DNA of 26,124 nucleotides from Sphaeroforma arctica JP610 (taxonomy: Eukaryota > Opisthokonta > Ichthyosporea > Ichthyophonida), in the NCBI RefSeq assembly GCF_001186125.1, contig NW_014039990.1, positions 19,141 to 45,264 of the forward strand, written 5' to 3'. A program made the position numbers and the translations under genes. The notes under the pieces are model-generated. The model saw nothing but the letters and a program-made list of their open reading frames with translations, did not search any database and was not told the DNA's origin. Shown piece by piece: positions 1 to 11,553 of this stretch. How positions within the stretch are numbered: the first letter of the stretch is position 1; each line of letters opens with the position of its first letter.

Positions 1-199
1 AAAAAAAAAAACGGAAACTACGGGTTAAGGTTACCGTCCGCGTCGGTAGGTTCCGTTACCCCCNNCCCCCCCCCCATAAGCTAGGGTATCCGCTGGAGTT
101 ATACTCGCCTATAAGCTCGAGTTTTGGAATCGTCGTTCGCCTCTACACCGTGGTGAAATCTCACGAGGAGAGACAAACTCCGATCCGGAAGTAGATGGT

Positions 200-1330
200 A
201 GACATCTAGTATTCATCAACGTAACGTTGGAATTATTGGTGTTGTGCCGCTTTCTTCTTCTGGCGAGTTTGCTCGGCTTTGTGGTATGCAGCGATATCAT
301 TCGGATAGTCAAAAGCTTCGGCTGACTCCCAAGTTGGATCACCTTCCCGCCAGCGTACCAAGTATTCTGTATTTCCTGTGGAATCATTCTGTCTATGTCG
401 AATGATGTAACGGAACGAGGAACTATCCTGCCACATATGGTCTTCTAAAGGTATTTCGGTGGCTCTATGGACTAATCGCAAAAGTTACACTCTAACTGGT
501 TTATCTTTGAAAGTATCTGGAAGTGAACCATCCTTGTGTGTCAGTTTATATCCTTGTCCCTGTCTGGCTTTGACAACGTATGGTCCAAACATTGGTCGCA
601 TTGCTTTGGTTGTGCGACCTTCGGACCGTACCATTACCACATCCCCTGGTTAAAAGGCGATAAAATCGTAAGCATGGAGGCGGTCAAACTGCCTGGATAG
701 TGTGTCTGCGTATTTCTACGTGACCTTGTAAAGCGTCGGCAAGATAGCGTCGTGCAAACGATCCAGCCGGTGTGCCCAAGCCTCATTGGTGACCGGCTGA
801 TTCCCCGGAAGGTCATCCGTGAAGTCAGCAAACGGAACATGACGGCGACCGAAGTAGGCACTGAATGGTGCTGTCTTGTGTCGCCGAGATATTCGGAGGT
901 TCTGGCGCAGCATAATAAGTGGTAGTTGGACATCCCATGCCGTAGGTAAAGATTCACATAGCTTGCGAACTCCTTCGTGTATGTCTGTGTCTTCTCTCCG
1001 CTGCTCCCAGAACCTGAGGACGATATGGTGGCGTCTTCGCATGCATCACTCCAACTTCTTGAGTCATTAATTTAACAATCCTGTTCGAAAACTCGCCTCC
1101 CTCGTCTGATTGAATTTTCCTGGGAAAACCGTGTTCCTCAAACACCTCCATAAATTTATTTTCACATATCTGTGCTCGGATGACTTTGTGTCGTAATTTG
1201 CAAGCTCCTTTCAGCTATCCGGTTCTGAGGGAAATCAACTCCTGTAATTTGTCAATAAAACGAATTTCTCCGTCTACTATTATCCCCGAGATAAAATCGA
1301 ATCATACACCTAAAGTAACTAGTCGTAAAA
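200..1330 (-). mobile_element. Ty3/gypsy (chromovirus-type) fossil, integrase plus chromodomain
   Basis: Minus-strand remnant of the 3' part of a Ty3/gypsy pol gene. Reading leftward from about 1260 there is an integrase core segment with the motifs SDEGGEF and PPYRPQ. An integrase C-terminal segment follows (about 720-1040). A chromodomain with YLVRW and PTWES lies near 235-480. Integrase inserts the DNA copy, and in chromoviruses the chromodomain steers integration toward marked chromatin. No gag, protease or RT is visible, and no LTR could be defined, although a long C run interrupted by two Ns lies at 61-75. The copy is partial and broken in several places. It looks old. The outer limits are approximate. 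Confidence 0.85.
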
Positions 1331-1989
1331 ATGTAGTAAACATATCAAAATACGATACTAAAACCTACTGAGTCTCCCTGAGGCTCAGTGCGGTGTATTT
1401 ATTCTTATATTTGATCGTCTACGTGATCTACAAATATTTCACCTCGTGTGAATTGATTGTAAACTAATTTTTATCTCCACACTGATAGTGGTTTAAGGGG
1501 ACTTTTACTACAACGTACGCCAGGAGAAATAGTATCCGCTTCGCTACTCACTAATACGCAATGGCACTTACTACAACAAAATGGGCTGAGCAGAGACGAA
1601 CAGTATAAAGCGTACATTCGTATGTGAGATCGCCAACGCTATCGAAACCTTTGATAAGATGAGACACTACACCTCGCAAGTACGTAGATATCTAGCAAGA
1701 AAGTTCTACCCAGACGAGGAAACAGTTTTTTGGTTGTAAATCTGAATATGAAGAGATAATGTTCAACAGCCACTTAAAAATGCAGTTCGTTCGGAAAATC
1801 ATTCTTTTGTTTGACAATGCCTTATACTTGATACACACTTGCCAATACTCTTGTGCACTTTGATGTAGTAAGGATGTCAGCGAAGAAGAGCTATACTACT
1901 CGGCCATATGCAAATGCAGAAAAAGATCAACACTCGCAGTGTATGGTGCACTGACGGCTTACAACCAAGATCTCAACTCGACTAACCGC
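1331..1989. other. No recognisable gene
   Basis: Sequence between the gypsy fossil and the first certain LINE motif. Plus-strand fragments around 1560-1900 (such as LSRDEQYKAY and ARKFYPDEET) look faintly coding and could be the worn linker upstream of the LINE reverse transcriptase, but no motif confirms this. Confidence 0.4.
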
Positions 1990-2871
1990 ACGTCATCCCA
2001 CTGGACACAGAACCAGCTTATCTATAAAATGCAACTATTAGCCAGGAGATAGTGTTGGAGGCAATAATGCGCTTTCCAAACAAGGTTCCTGATCCGGATG
2101 GTATTCAAATCCTTAGTCTCAAGGCCGCATTATAACGATCAACTAACCCCTTGGATATGGGACGCCCTGACTTTAGCAGACCACTAATTAGAATCTTGGT
2201 TGAGATATTCTCCGCCATCTTAATGGCTGGTATATTCCCTATAGCTCTCAACTGTACCCTCCTAACAGTCCATCCAAAGAAAGCGGACATGTATATTGCA
2301 TCCCCTGTCAACTTCCGACCGATAACCCTGACGCAGATTGTTCGACGCACTTTTGAGAAGTGCTCCCTACAGTTGATAACAAATCACCCCGTCTCAATCG
2401 CTCATGCCATCCAAACAGGATCCAAATCACACTACTTCTGTCAAACTTATGCCCTCGCAGCGATTAAATCTGAGACACGATTCGAGGATGTCTGGAATGA
2501 TGTGTGTCTTGACATCACTAAAACACATGATAAAGGGCCCCGTCCGCGCATGTAGATACTGTTGCGTCACGCTATAGTGCCAGAGAATTGTATCAGTTGT
2601 CCCCGCGCTTTGTTTAAAACATTTCCCGTACTGGTGACGTATGTGCTAAGCTTTTTTCCTTTATTCGATGAAACAAATGCCATACTCCGAGGTTCGAGTG
2701 CCGGTTCACAGCTTTCTATCATCTATATGGACTCCCAGACTATTATGCTTGCGCAATTCCGGCCAAAACTATTCTTTTCTTTCCACTTTGTGGACGATAC
2801 ACGCATCCAGGCTGCTCAGTCTGTTCGGCTGCAGCACTTTCTGAACGCAATTGATGATTGGGGTTGCCAGT
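1990..2871 (+). mobile_element. LINE (non-LTR) reverse transcriptase, 5' portion
   Basis: One plus-strand frame carries the RT boxes of a LINE in order: PNKVPDPDGIQ (about 2070), NFRPITLT (about 2310), the first catalytic aspartate in LDITKTHDK (about 2510), RGSSAGSQLS (about 2690) and FHFVDDT (about 2781-2801, the YADD/FADD-type active site). The enzyme would copy LINE RNA at a nicked target. The frame holds an in-frame TAA after SLKAAL and a TAG after PRPRM, so it is a pseudogene. It stops at 2871 because a copia element is inserted there, and the same frame resumes beyond 10,295 (DWGCQ then SGLEQGIIE). No endonuclease domain was found upstream. The clade is unresolved (CR1/Jockey/I-like are all possible). 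Confidence 0.85.
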
Positions 2872-3126
2872 TGTCAGGACAAACAAATCCACATTCTACA
2901 AGTCTCAAATACTAGGGCAGTTCAGTACCCCTGACTGTCACCAAGCGCCACCAAGTGTTACCCAATATATGACACCTACTATCACTATGACACCTATTAT
3001 AAATATGACGCCTATTATGATTGAACAGTGGTCTCGCCATAAGAATGTAAGGCGGTAGAATAAATATATAACACCTCAGAAGAGGGTACAATAAACTTAC
3101 TTCTACTCAAGTTATATTTGTCAACA
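2872..3126 (+). repeat. 5' LTR of the copia fossil
   Basis: 255 bp, starting TGTCAGGACAAAC and ending TTGTCAACA. It aligns end to end with 10036-10290. The upstream half contains three or four spaced copies of ATGACACCTA or near variants, and a CCACCAAGTGT-type repeat precedes them. These would lie in U3, where promoter elements are expected. Confidence 0.92.
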
Positions 3127-3140
3127 GGTTATGGGCCAAT
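3127..3140 (+). promoter_or_regulatory. Primer-binding site, half-tRNA iMet type
   Basis: GGTTATGGGCC directly follows the 5' LTR. It is complementary to the anticodon arm of eukaryotic initiator tRNA-Met (GGCCCATAACC), not to the 3' acceptor end. Drosophila copia is known to prime from such an internal cleavage fragment of tRNA-iMet. Confidence 0.75.
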
Positions 3141-3334
3141 ATTGGACGTAACCGTGTACGAGTACCAAACAAGCTACAACCAAAATACGCAACATTTTAC
3201 GACCTACTCTCGTATCTCTATAATTACGCTCAAAATTCGCAACTACACCTTATACACCACACATAACTAGCCATCGCACTTATCTCACATACGTAAGTCC
3301 AAATCAACGAGCAAAACCTCTCTCCCACGACACC

Positions 3335-4741
3335 ATGGCTAGAATGGGACATATCACATGGCCAACTGCCTTTGAAGCTGTCGACGAAGCCAATCGCTTT
3401 CGCGATGAATTCTTCCCTGACTATCCCATGTACCCTAATGTGTCAGCCGCCAACCAACACCTCCAAGCCATCACTACTTGTATCAAGCAACCACGCAGCC
3501 CACCCGATCAAGTCAAGTCTTTGGATCCACCACCCGAGCCTTATCACACTTTACCCTCGCAAAAAGCGATGCACAATTCACCAAGAAACTCAATACAGAA
3601 CTTCAGGCCGAGATCGATAACTATAAACAACACAACGTCGACCTTGGCAAACGTGGCCAGTATGCCACCCTCCTCAATGAAATCAAAGACATTTCCGACC
3701 AGCTCCGTACAGCCCAAAATAATCTGCAACATCGCGATAGCCGCTCCACCTCCAATCTCACTGCCATGCAAGCTGAAATATACGAACTTCGCACCGAGCT
3801 TCAAACAGCACACGACACTATAGAACAAAATGTCAACCAGACACGAAAGTGTGAGAGCTACGCCGATCGATACGGCATTAGACCCGAAGCCCTCGGCTAT
3901 TCCGCACAACTGCCGACGCAACAAACGTGTAAACTATGAAAACTTTGGGGCATGGTTTATTGGTCTTAAACTAGAGCTCGAACTCTTCGGCGTCATCCAT
4001 CACCTCCACTCTAAGTGCTCCGATTCTACAGTTGGTGGTTGCAGCGAAATTGTTGCCGATTCAAAGTGCCGACGTATCATGATCGACTCCATTGACGACA
4101 AGCTCGTCACCACCGTATACAAGAACCACCTGTCTGAAGCACCCTGGGAATTCTTTGAGTATATCTGCATCACGAATAATACCGGCAGCCAAGGACGTTT
4201 CTGGAACGGTATAAAGAAACGTACTAATTTCACTGCCACTGGTATTACTGAGTCCAGTATGCAAGCCCTATAGTCTATACGACAGGGACTACTCGACGTC
4301 GGCAAAATGATACCCGACGATTGTCTCATATGTGCTTTGCTTTACAGTCTCAGCGACAGCTATGATCTTCTCCGCTCCAGGATGTTTGTCACTGACACAG
4401 ACAAACTCACCCTCGAAGATGTCTACCAACAAACTTTAAGGTTTCAGGGTGATCATCAAATCTAACCCACCCCTAACCCCTCAGGTATCAACTCCGTCAA
4501 AACACAATTGACAAATGGCACTGGTACCAATGGAGGCAACGGGAACCGAACCAAACGCGAACGCTACTGTCCCCTCTGTAACACTAACGAGCACGGACTT
4601 TTTAGCTGCCCAACTTCCATTTGTCGCAAATGTGGCTCGGAATACCACTTGGGAATCAAATATACTATCGACCGCAAAACACTCAAGTGCCGTAAATGCA
4701 ACAATGTGGAAGGACACAATGATCTCGCATTCTTCAAGTGA
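3335..4741 (+). pseudogene. copia gag-like region with zinc knuckle
   Basis: Begins near CACCATGG at 3332 and encodes a Gag-like N-terminal part followed by a segment rich in coiled-coil heptads (about 3570-3830). A conserved copia-Gag central stretch comes next (about 3935-4450). Cysteine-rich knuckles lie at about 4565-4735, with CPLCNTNEHG, CRKCGSEYH and CRKCNNVEGHN. Gag forms the virus-like particle and packages the RNA. It is a decayed copy. Confidence 0.7.
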
Positions 4742-4829
4742 AACTACGGGGTCCGACCAAACGGTGGTGCTCATATTATACATAGCTCAACTACAAATAC
4801 TCCACACATAGACTCCACGCCACCACCCT

Positions 4830-5341
4830 CACGTCATTACCAGAAAGGTATCGTATACACAATTCCGGAGGGACCCACAGCTCAATACCTTACAGCATCT
4901 CTCATTGATTCCGGTGCTATTGTACATATTCGCAGCACAGAAACGGGAGTCATTGACATAGAACACGGGGATTTCATAGTGGAATTCTCTGACAAGACGT
5001 AAGTTGCCCTACACGAACGAGGTATACTTCCGGGTTTAGGCCCAGTGCTTATCATGCCTCAAGTTACACAGAATATACTATCAGTTCAGCTTCTACAACG
5101 TCACTGTTACGGTATCTATTTCCCACCGGCAACCCATATGAACACAGCCACAGAATGTCACATTATCCACAATAATCAAACTATACATCGTGTACACTTG
5201 TCCGATGGTCACAATATAGCATTGTCAACATTGCTAGTGGATCACTCGATGAATGGCATAGAAAGCTTAGATGTAGTATCTAGGGACCAGCTTATCAAAA
5301 AGCCAATACAAATCCCAAAACCCAGAATAATCAAATACTGA
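4830..5341 (+). pseudogene. copia protease region
   Basis: SLIDSGAIVHI at about 4900 is the aspartic protease active-site motif (DSG) of copia elements. The following residues, including a QNILSV-type stretch at about 5065, match the usual continuation of a copia protease (compare NLLSV). The protease cleaves the Gag-Pol polyprotein. Decayed. Confidence 0.7.
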
Positions 5342-5640
5342 GTTTTGGAATTAGGATTGGAATATTTCTGATATTAGAGTCATCAGAAATAATATTGGTA
5401 GAACCGGTAAGATATACCGGGACTCCCGCGTGTGAGAGAAACACTCAAGTAAACCCTGAGTCTAGTGAAAACACAAATAAAGACTCAGTTCGGTTTTCTC
5501 AGACTAGGGATTTTTCCTAGCTGAGATAGCCGTACTTGAGAAGAGGTCTATTGTATCATATTGTCTCGTACCTTTCAGCTACTCTCCATACTCTACATGG
5601 ACACACACATTCTGCTGTTAACAAAAATAGACTACTCAAC
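5342..5640. other. Unassigned spacer inside the copia fossil
   Basis: About 200-300 bases between the protease and integrase segments with no copia coding match. It contains a short palindrome (CTAGGGATTTTTCCTAG, about 5504-5520) and several GACTCAG/CTGAG-like pieces. It could be a small insertion or a worn LTR piece, but I found no flanking duplication. Confidence 0.4.
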
Positions 5641-7344
5641 AACAATATATCTATTCCCAGACCACCCCGACCCAGTATCGATAATTATAAACTACATCCA
5701 GACCTTTATCAAACATACGTCCTGGATATCTTTGGAGCTGTCGACATCGGCATATTCGCATCAGCCAACAATCATCAGGAACCTGTATATTGCAGCTTAT
5801 AGCCCGATGCACCACTCGTCGATGCTTTTCAACAATCGTGGTGACAGCTCGACAAACACCTTTACGGCAATATTCCATCCCGGAGGAAAACTTGGTGCGA
5901 AGCCCTGCTCAAGTTAGAAAAGGACGACGGTCTGATGAATATGGCCTTCCCCTTGACACCTGGTACACAAAACTACAAGCAAACACTTCTGCAACTACAT
6001 TCCCATGTGGAGATCATACGCACAACAGCAAACACTTTCCTCAAAAACGGCACGGGAGCCCGTTGGACCACCCAAAAGGCGATATATATGCATCGCACGT
6101 ATAGGTAATACAAAGCACGCAGTACCTCCCACGGATGACTTACTGTTCACGGAAGCCGATGTCATAGCGCACCTCTACAACCTCACCTTCTGCACTCCTT
6201 ATGTGGAAAGCAAAATGCGACGCCGTCCCATAAGCATCCCGACACATATCCACCAATCGGAACGTAGACCTCGAAACAGGATTGCCCGCAACACCAAACG
6301 GCTACACGTCTAATATCAAATACTTAGACGGCAACTGTGGCATGATATTCTTCTTTCCCCTCAAACACAAAGATGATGCCACTGCTACACTGGATCAATT
6401 CTACACCAAAATCGGCAAAGAAAAGCTTGCCATACTCACAGAGCTTAAATATGATCGTGGTGGTGAATTCATTTCTGTGGGCAAACAACATAATCATGAA
6501 CACAGTCAACAGCCTCTTAAAAGACAGCAATCAACTCGAATGTATGTGGGCAGAAGCAGCACGATATGCCGTCTTTACTCCAAACAACCACAAGAAGGAC
6601 CGCAAACCTTCCTGAGAGCTGTTCTACGGAGAAAAACCGACCGACCGGCTTAAACACTTACATGTTTATTGATTTCAAGTAGCATTCATAAACCAGGACC
6701 CGGAGGGAAAATTGGACGACAGATCACTCATTGGTGTATACCTAGGTCATGACGATACCTCTAAATACTATGACGAGTGTCACATACTCAACCTCGAGTC
6801 TAGGAAGATCTGCCATTCCAGAGATGTTAAATTCAACTACTTAGTCTTCCCGACTTGGTCCATGATAGAAAACACGCCGGTCCCAACATTCACGACCAAA
6901 GTCGAGGATGTTCCCACAATCTGCGAACTCACTCTTGCACTCGTTAATCAACGCCATTCAGACGCCACTAACGTAGACAGTGCCATCAGCTCTGATGCTA
7001 GTGCCATACCTTCTACGGACCCTACCATGCAACCGCAAAGTATCATACAACCACAGATAAGCGTAACACACGACCCTACGCGACTAACAGCCACCACTCC
7101 TCCTACAGCTTTACTGACGCATATCTTATTACCCACACCCAATGTTGCTCATGACGACACGCATCTTCCTAACATCGACAACACATTACCAAGTACGCCC
7201 ACATTGGAGTCCACTATCAATGCCGACTTAGGCACGCATATTGCCAAACATCCCACATCTCGCACGCTCAAAGGCCTACTCCTTCTACCGCGCAATAATA
7301 CCGGGGAACTCAACCAACCTACCCTCCCCGGAAACATGCGATGA
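5640..7344 (+). pseudogene. copia integrase region
   Basis: The integrase catalytic core is clearest at about 6280-6480, with YLDGNCG, FFFPLKHKDDA and KYDRGGEF (the second catalytic aspartate region). The downstream 6712-7344 segment, including SLIGVYLGHDD and a proline/threonine-rich tail, matches the post-core part and linker of copia integrases. Integrase inserts the DNA copy and makes the 5-bp duplication seen here. Decayed. Confidence 0.8.
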
Positions 7345-7792
7345 CATGTACACGTACAAAACAAATGCAGGCATACAGCGCAACTAATCAATTTGGCAAC
7401 ACGTCCCCCGCCTTACCTGGTACGACACCAATCAACTTCATACCGCTTCATCGCCAGCGACTGTCATTCCCAAGGAGGTCACAATTACGCTTCCAGGGGA
7501 GCCACCGGCCATCACAGCACAGACAGCTCCGTCCATCGCCAGTTTAGCCACCCAATCTTGCAACAAACACGTCACATGGGCACTGGATATCGAAAACATC
7601 GGTCACCATCGACATGATCGACTATCGAACGGAAAAACTCAGCATTCGTGATTGACACATACGTGCCTTAGCCCATCTCAAGCGTGCACACAAACAAAAC
7701 AAGGCAGACAAACAATTCAGACGCCCAGCTCGCCAGCTCGCCAAGACATGCACTAACAAACTCATGACTAATCTGCGCGCCATTATTAACGT

Positions 7793-8248
7793 TGTTAGCG
7801 TGCGGTGTGGGGGACTAATAGTAAAGTGCTAGTGTAGTTAAAGTATAGTGCATTCGAATCAATTTATTAATGATCTCACCCTCAGTTATATACTGATGAT
7901 GTTTGTACTAGTGTTCAACCACTTGGGTTGGCCAGGGTAAAAACTCAAATGATTAGTATGAGAAACCTTATGCAGAACACTTTAGCACTCGGATATATTT
8001 TCCAGAAATAAATATATCATATTCTCTGTTACTACACTCAGTCTCGGACCTCGGCTTTCGGCTAGCCGGTGGCCCGTATTCTATAAATAGAATAATCTGA
8101 GAAGAAGTCTCAAATTACTCTTACGTTCTCTCGGGCTGACCCACCTATACTTATATTAATTTGAGAACAAGTCCCAAATTACTCTCGGGCTGACGACGTA
8201 AAACGCTATTAACGTATATATAATTACGTCTACTACTGTAGTCTCTCA
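7793..8248 (+). repeat. Solo LTR, second LTR family, copy A
   Basis: 456 bp, TGTTAGCGTGCG...GTAGTCTCTCA, flanked by a perfect 5-bp duplication AACGT (7788-7792 and 8249-8253). It shares about 92-94% of aligned positions with 15139-15580 in the opposite orientation, apart from one gap of about 16 bases. It carries AATAAATA and TATAAATA motifs and an internal repeat of the type GAGAA.AAGTC.CAAATTACTCT. It sits between the integrase and RT segments of the copia fossil, so it arrived later. No internal region is present, which is the usual product of LTR-LTR recombination. Confidence 0.93.
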
Positions 8249-8371
8249 AACGTCATTCGTGTCCCTGCAAATCACGACTATGATGAGGACTACGATCTCC
8301 CAATCCTCATCAATACACAACTACCCACCACAACAACATCACCCAATAGGGATCAAGCCAAACAACAGGCG

Positions 8372-9060
8372 ATGTACTCAGAAACTGTCCAGAAGATCTA
8401 TAGTGTCTGTACTGCCGTACAAGTAAATCCATTAACTCCTAGCACCATCCGTGCAGCACTAAAAGGGCCCGATGCGGATTTATGGCGGGCATCTATGGAA
8501 CGTGAACTCGCGAGTCTTCAGAAAACCGGCACCTTTTGTCGTCACAAAAAAATGGGTCTTCAAGGTCAAAATGATCGATGGCCTCGTTGACAAATACAAA
8601 TCGCGTCTATGTGCCCGAAGCTTCACACGAACGCAAGGAATCAACTATGACGTGACATATGCACCTACCGTAGCCACGAAACACTTCACACTCTCTTAGC
8701 GGTTGCTGTATCAGCTGGGCGGCACGTTGTACGAATGGACGTCGACAGCGCCTATCTTTATGCCGACCTAGATGAACCCATATAAATGAAGCCTCCAAAA
8801 GGCTCCTTTGCAGTAGGTTTGCCGGACGATCATATCAGGAAACTGAAGAAAAGCCTCTATGGACTTAAAGAATTTGGGCGTCTCTGGCATGCTCTGATTC
8901 GCTCCAAACTACTCACAATGGGCTTTTAAGTAAGCACAACCCGACCCTTGTCTCTTCATCGCCGACACAAACAACCTCAAGTGTATCGTATTGCTTCATG
9001 TTGACGATCTTATCATTTGTGGCCAAACAGCAGCAAACGTTTAAACATTCAATCTACTCA
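8372..9060 (+). pseudogene. copia reverse transcriptase region
   Basis: Contains the start of the copia RT (LWRASMERELASL, about 8480), KKWVFKVKMIDG, KSRLCARSFTRTQGINYDVTYAP (about 8595-8665), a DVDSAYLYADLDEPI-type catalytic box (about 8735-8780), and LHVDDLIICGQ (about 8997-9030), the YVDD-type active site. Decayed. Confidence 0.87.
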
Positions 9061-9281
9061 TCTCAAGCGAGTTTAGCTGCAGAGATCTAGGGACCCCACA
9101 ATGGCTATTAGGCGTTCGCATACTCACCACGCACGACTTAATCAGCATGTTACAAGACAACTACATCCAGGAAGCATTGGAGACATTTGACATAACAGTA
9201 TGTCACCCAGACCCTACTCCCGCAACTCAACTACCAAACAGCGTAAACATCGGCACGGCCTTTGTATGCAAATACCGTTAA

Positions 9282-9929
9282 TTGATCGGCACCTTACAAT
9301 ATTTGTCAGTGCTCACTCGAATCGATATCACATATACTCTCAACACACTGGCAAAATATATGGCGAATCCGTCTGAACAATATTGGCACGCCGCGCCACG
9401 TAATTTACAATACCTTAAATCTACGCCCAACCTCTGCTTAACATATCACTATCAGCCAGGACCACCTGTCGCTGATGCCATCGGCCACGCCGATTGCGCC
9501 GCTTGTCCCGTTACACGCCGATCGACAACTGGATACGTCCCACGTATCAACAAGACTCCTGTCGTCTGGAAATCAAAACGACAACTAGTTTTATCCAACA
9601 GTACTGCCGAATCCGAATACTATGCCCTACCGGAAGCTGCTAAACACATCCAGTGGTTACGCCTCATCCTTCATGAACTCGGCTTGCCACAAACAGCCCC
9701 TCCTATTCTATATTGCGACAACAAGTCAGCCTTGCGAGCGATAGAGTCTACTGGTCCAACGAAACATCTCAAACGAGTGGACATCAGAGTTCATCATATC
9801 AAAAAATTACAGGAAATGGGAGTGATCGATGCTGCCAATATTAGCTCTCTCACAATCACGCCGATATTCTCACTAAGAATATTGCCCGACCCACGCACTC
9901 GAAACATACCTCGGAAATGCTCCGCATAA
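9282..9929 (+). pseudogene. copia RNase H region
   Basis: Typical copia C-terminal part of pol: GTLQYLSVLTRIDITYTLN, the RNase H signature GHADCAACPVTRRSTTGY, STAESEYYAL, LYCDNKSALRAI, and KHLKRVDIRVHHIKKLQ (the usual K-HI-HHF-type box). RNase H degrades the RNA strand during reverse transcription. This is the best preserved coding part of the element. Confidence 0.9.
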
Positions 9930-10023
9930 TTCCACCAGCTCAGTAGAGAAACAATCCAGGGGAGACCATCACGGTGCACAAGCGAATAATAGAGATTATA
10001 TTCTCGCCTTCATCAGTACATGG

Positions 10024-10035
10024 ATTCCAGGGGAG
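10024..10035 (+). promoter_or_regulatory. Polypurine tract of the copia fossil
   Basis: CCAGGGGAG ends directly at the 3' LTR start (TGTTAGGA at 10036). This is the expected place for the plus-strand primer. Confidence 0.6.
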
Positions 10036-10290
10036 TGTTAGGACAAACAAATCCACATTCTACAAGTCTCACTACAAGGTCAGTTCGGTACCCCGGACTG
10101 CCACCAAGTGTCACCAAGTGTCACCCAATATATGACACCTACGATCACTATGACACCTATTACAAATACGACACCTATTATGATTAAACAGTGGTCCCGC
10201 CATATGAATATAAGGCGGTAGAATACAAATATGACCCCTCATAAGAGGGTACAATGTACTTACTTCTACTCAGGATATATTTTTCTAACA
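10036..10290 (+). repeat. 3' LTR of the copia fossil
   Basis: 255 bp, TGTTAGGACAAAC...TTCTAACA, the partner of 2872-3126, with the same internal ATGACACCTA-type repeats. It is followed directly by the target duplication CCAGT. Confidence 0.93.
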
Positions 10291-11530
10291 CCAGTCCGGC
10301 CTAGAACAAGGGATTATTGAGCCCCGAAAGTGGCCATCGAGTAAGCTGCATGCGGTACCGCCTCTCCGTAATAGAGGACAACTAATCACGCTAACGCTAG
10401 TAGGCTTCCCTAATGTGAAAGCTCTTGACAGACACCGACTTATCCCTCCCATGCCCATGGCGGTGGAACTCTCTGGCATTTACTCCAAAAACCTAGGATT
10501 TCAACTGTCCCAGGCCATACCGGGTAACGTCCTTGTAAACACATGGACCACCTCGTGTCAGCACTATTTCAGGCTATAGTGTCCTTCCGGGCGTTTGGGT
10601 TTCATCGATTCAGCTAGCGCCATCCACGAAATCGATTGGCAATATTCGAGACATTCACTTTTTCTACGGTCACCTATGGTGGTCTGAACATCATTGCATG
10701 GGCTCCACCTATATGGCTTGTCGGATTGAACCAGTTGAACGAGCGGCACAACTCAACACTAATCCAGCAACAGCGATCATAACAGCCACTGTTTCTGTGG
10801 TTTACTTCCAGCATGACAATTTGCGGGGTACCTTGGTTAGCTACCTGGATCTACATCTCGATAAGATCAACAGTACAAACCGACTCGTCCTACTTACAAA
10901 ACTCGCTTGGACTCGTAATAGACCTCCAGACAAATTCCCGTTCAGTATTTACACTCATCTGAAATTGAAGGGCGGGTGTACACCCCAACACAAAGAACAC
11001 CGTAAGGTACGCAAGCAGATCCAGCAGAATACCACGCGATGTCTCTTGGCTAATGAGATATCAATGAAAGCTCGCCGCCAGTACTACTATCGACATGTAG
11101 GGGGAAAGCTTTCCATCACGTACACAATCCGAATTCATGCCATGATAGCAACGAACAGGTAAATATTCAAATTGCTTGACTATCGGACTGGTGGATGCGC
11201 CTGTCCAGTGGTTGTGCCCCGGAGATAAGACTTTTACATCCAGCCACTTTGCTTATATCATTAGATTAATAAAACATATTCTGGTTGGCCCTAGTCTACC
11301 GCCAACTGGATCGGACTTACTACAAAAGCTACATAATCGCTTTCACTTCCCCATATTTATTTTTCACGACGGACCTTTGATCCACATTTCCGTCTCCGAA
11401 ACGTAAATCTCGGTGACCCGCAGGTCACCAGTGTAAAACTGACTACCCAATTTCAAAAACCCACAGACCCCACCAATAAGTCACATACTAGACCTGGAAT
11501 GTAGATTTATTTTTTAAAACAAAAAAAAAT
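10291..11530 (+). mobile_element. LINE, 3' portion beyond the copia insertion
   Basis: With the copia element and one CCAGT copy set aside, the LINE frame runs straight on: DWGCQ, then SGLEQGIIEPRKW and IYSKNLGFQLSQ. These are the residues expected after the RT palm (W..-GL.....K, then NLGF.LS). An in-frame TAG follows near 10,577. A shifted frame at about 10,690 gives IIAWAPPIWLVGLNQLNE, like the LINE motif around YGAPVW...L. ORFs at 10698-11162 and 11176-11406 are open but unmatched. The 3' end carries a perfect hairpin at 11412-11429 and an A-rich tail at about 11,516-11,529. Confidence 0.72.
11412..11429 (+). other. Perfect hairpin in the LINE 3' end
   Basis: GGTGACC, loop CGCA, GGTCACC: a 7-bp stem six bases after the TAA at 11404-11406. 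Some LINEs use 3' stem-loops for recognition by their own RT. Confidence 0.6.
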
Positions 11531-11553
11531 CCAGTTGGGACCCACAGCCACAA

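Larger units (their letters stand above)
2872..10290 (+). mobile_element. Ty1/copia retrotransposon fossil, full length between LTRs
   Basis: Bounded by two 255-bp LTRs in direct orientation, each TGT...ACA, and flanked by a perfect 5-bp duplication CCAGT (2867-2871 and 10291-10295). A primer-binding site and a purine tract lie just inside. The order gag, protease, integrase, RT, RNase H is diagnostic of copia. The two LTRs differ at roughly 25-30 of 255 positions by eye, about 88-90% identity, so the insertion is old. The coding region is broken many times (ten or more), and a solo LTR of another family sits inside it. The element landed within a LINE RT gene. Confidence 0.93.

Noticed and set aside
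61-75. C run with Ns as the LTR edge or purine tract of the gypsy fossil.
   Set aside because: Possible on the minus strand, but no LTR start or repeated end can be defined next to it and the run contains unknown bases.
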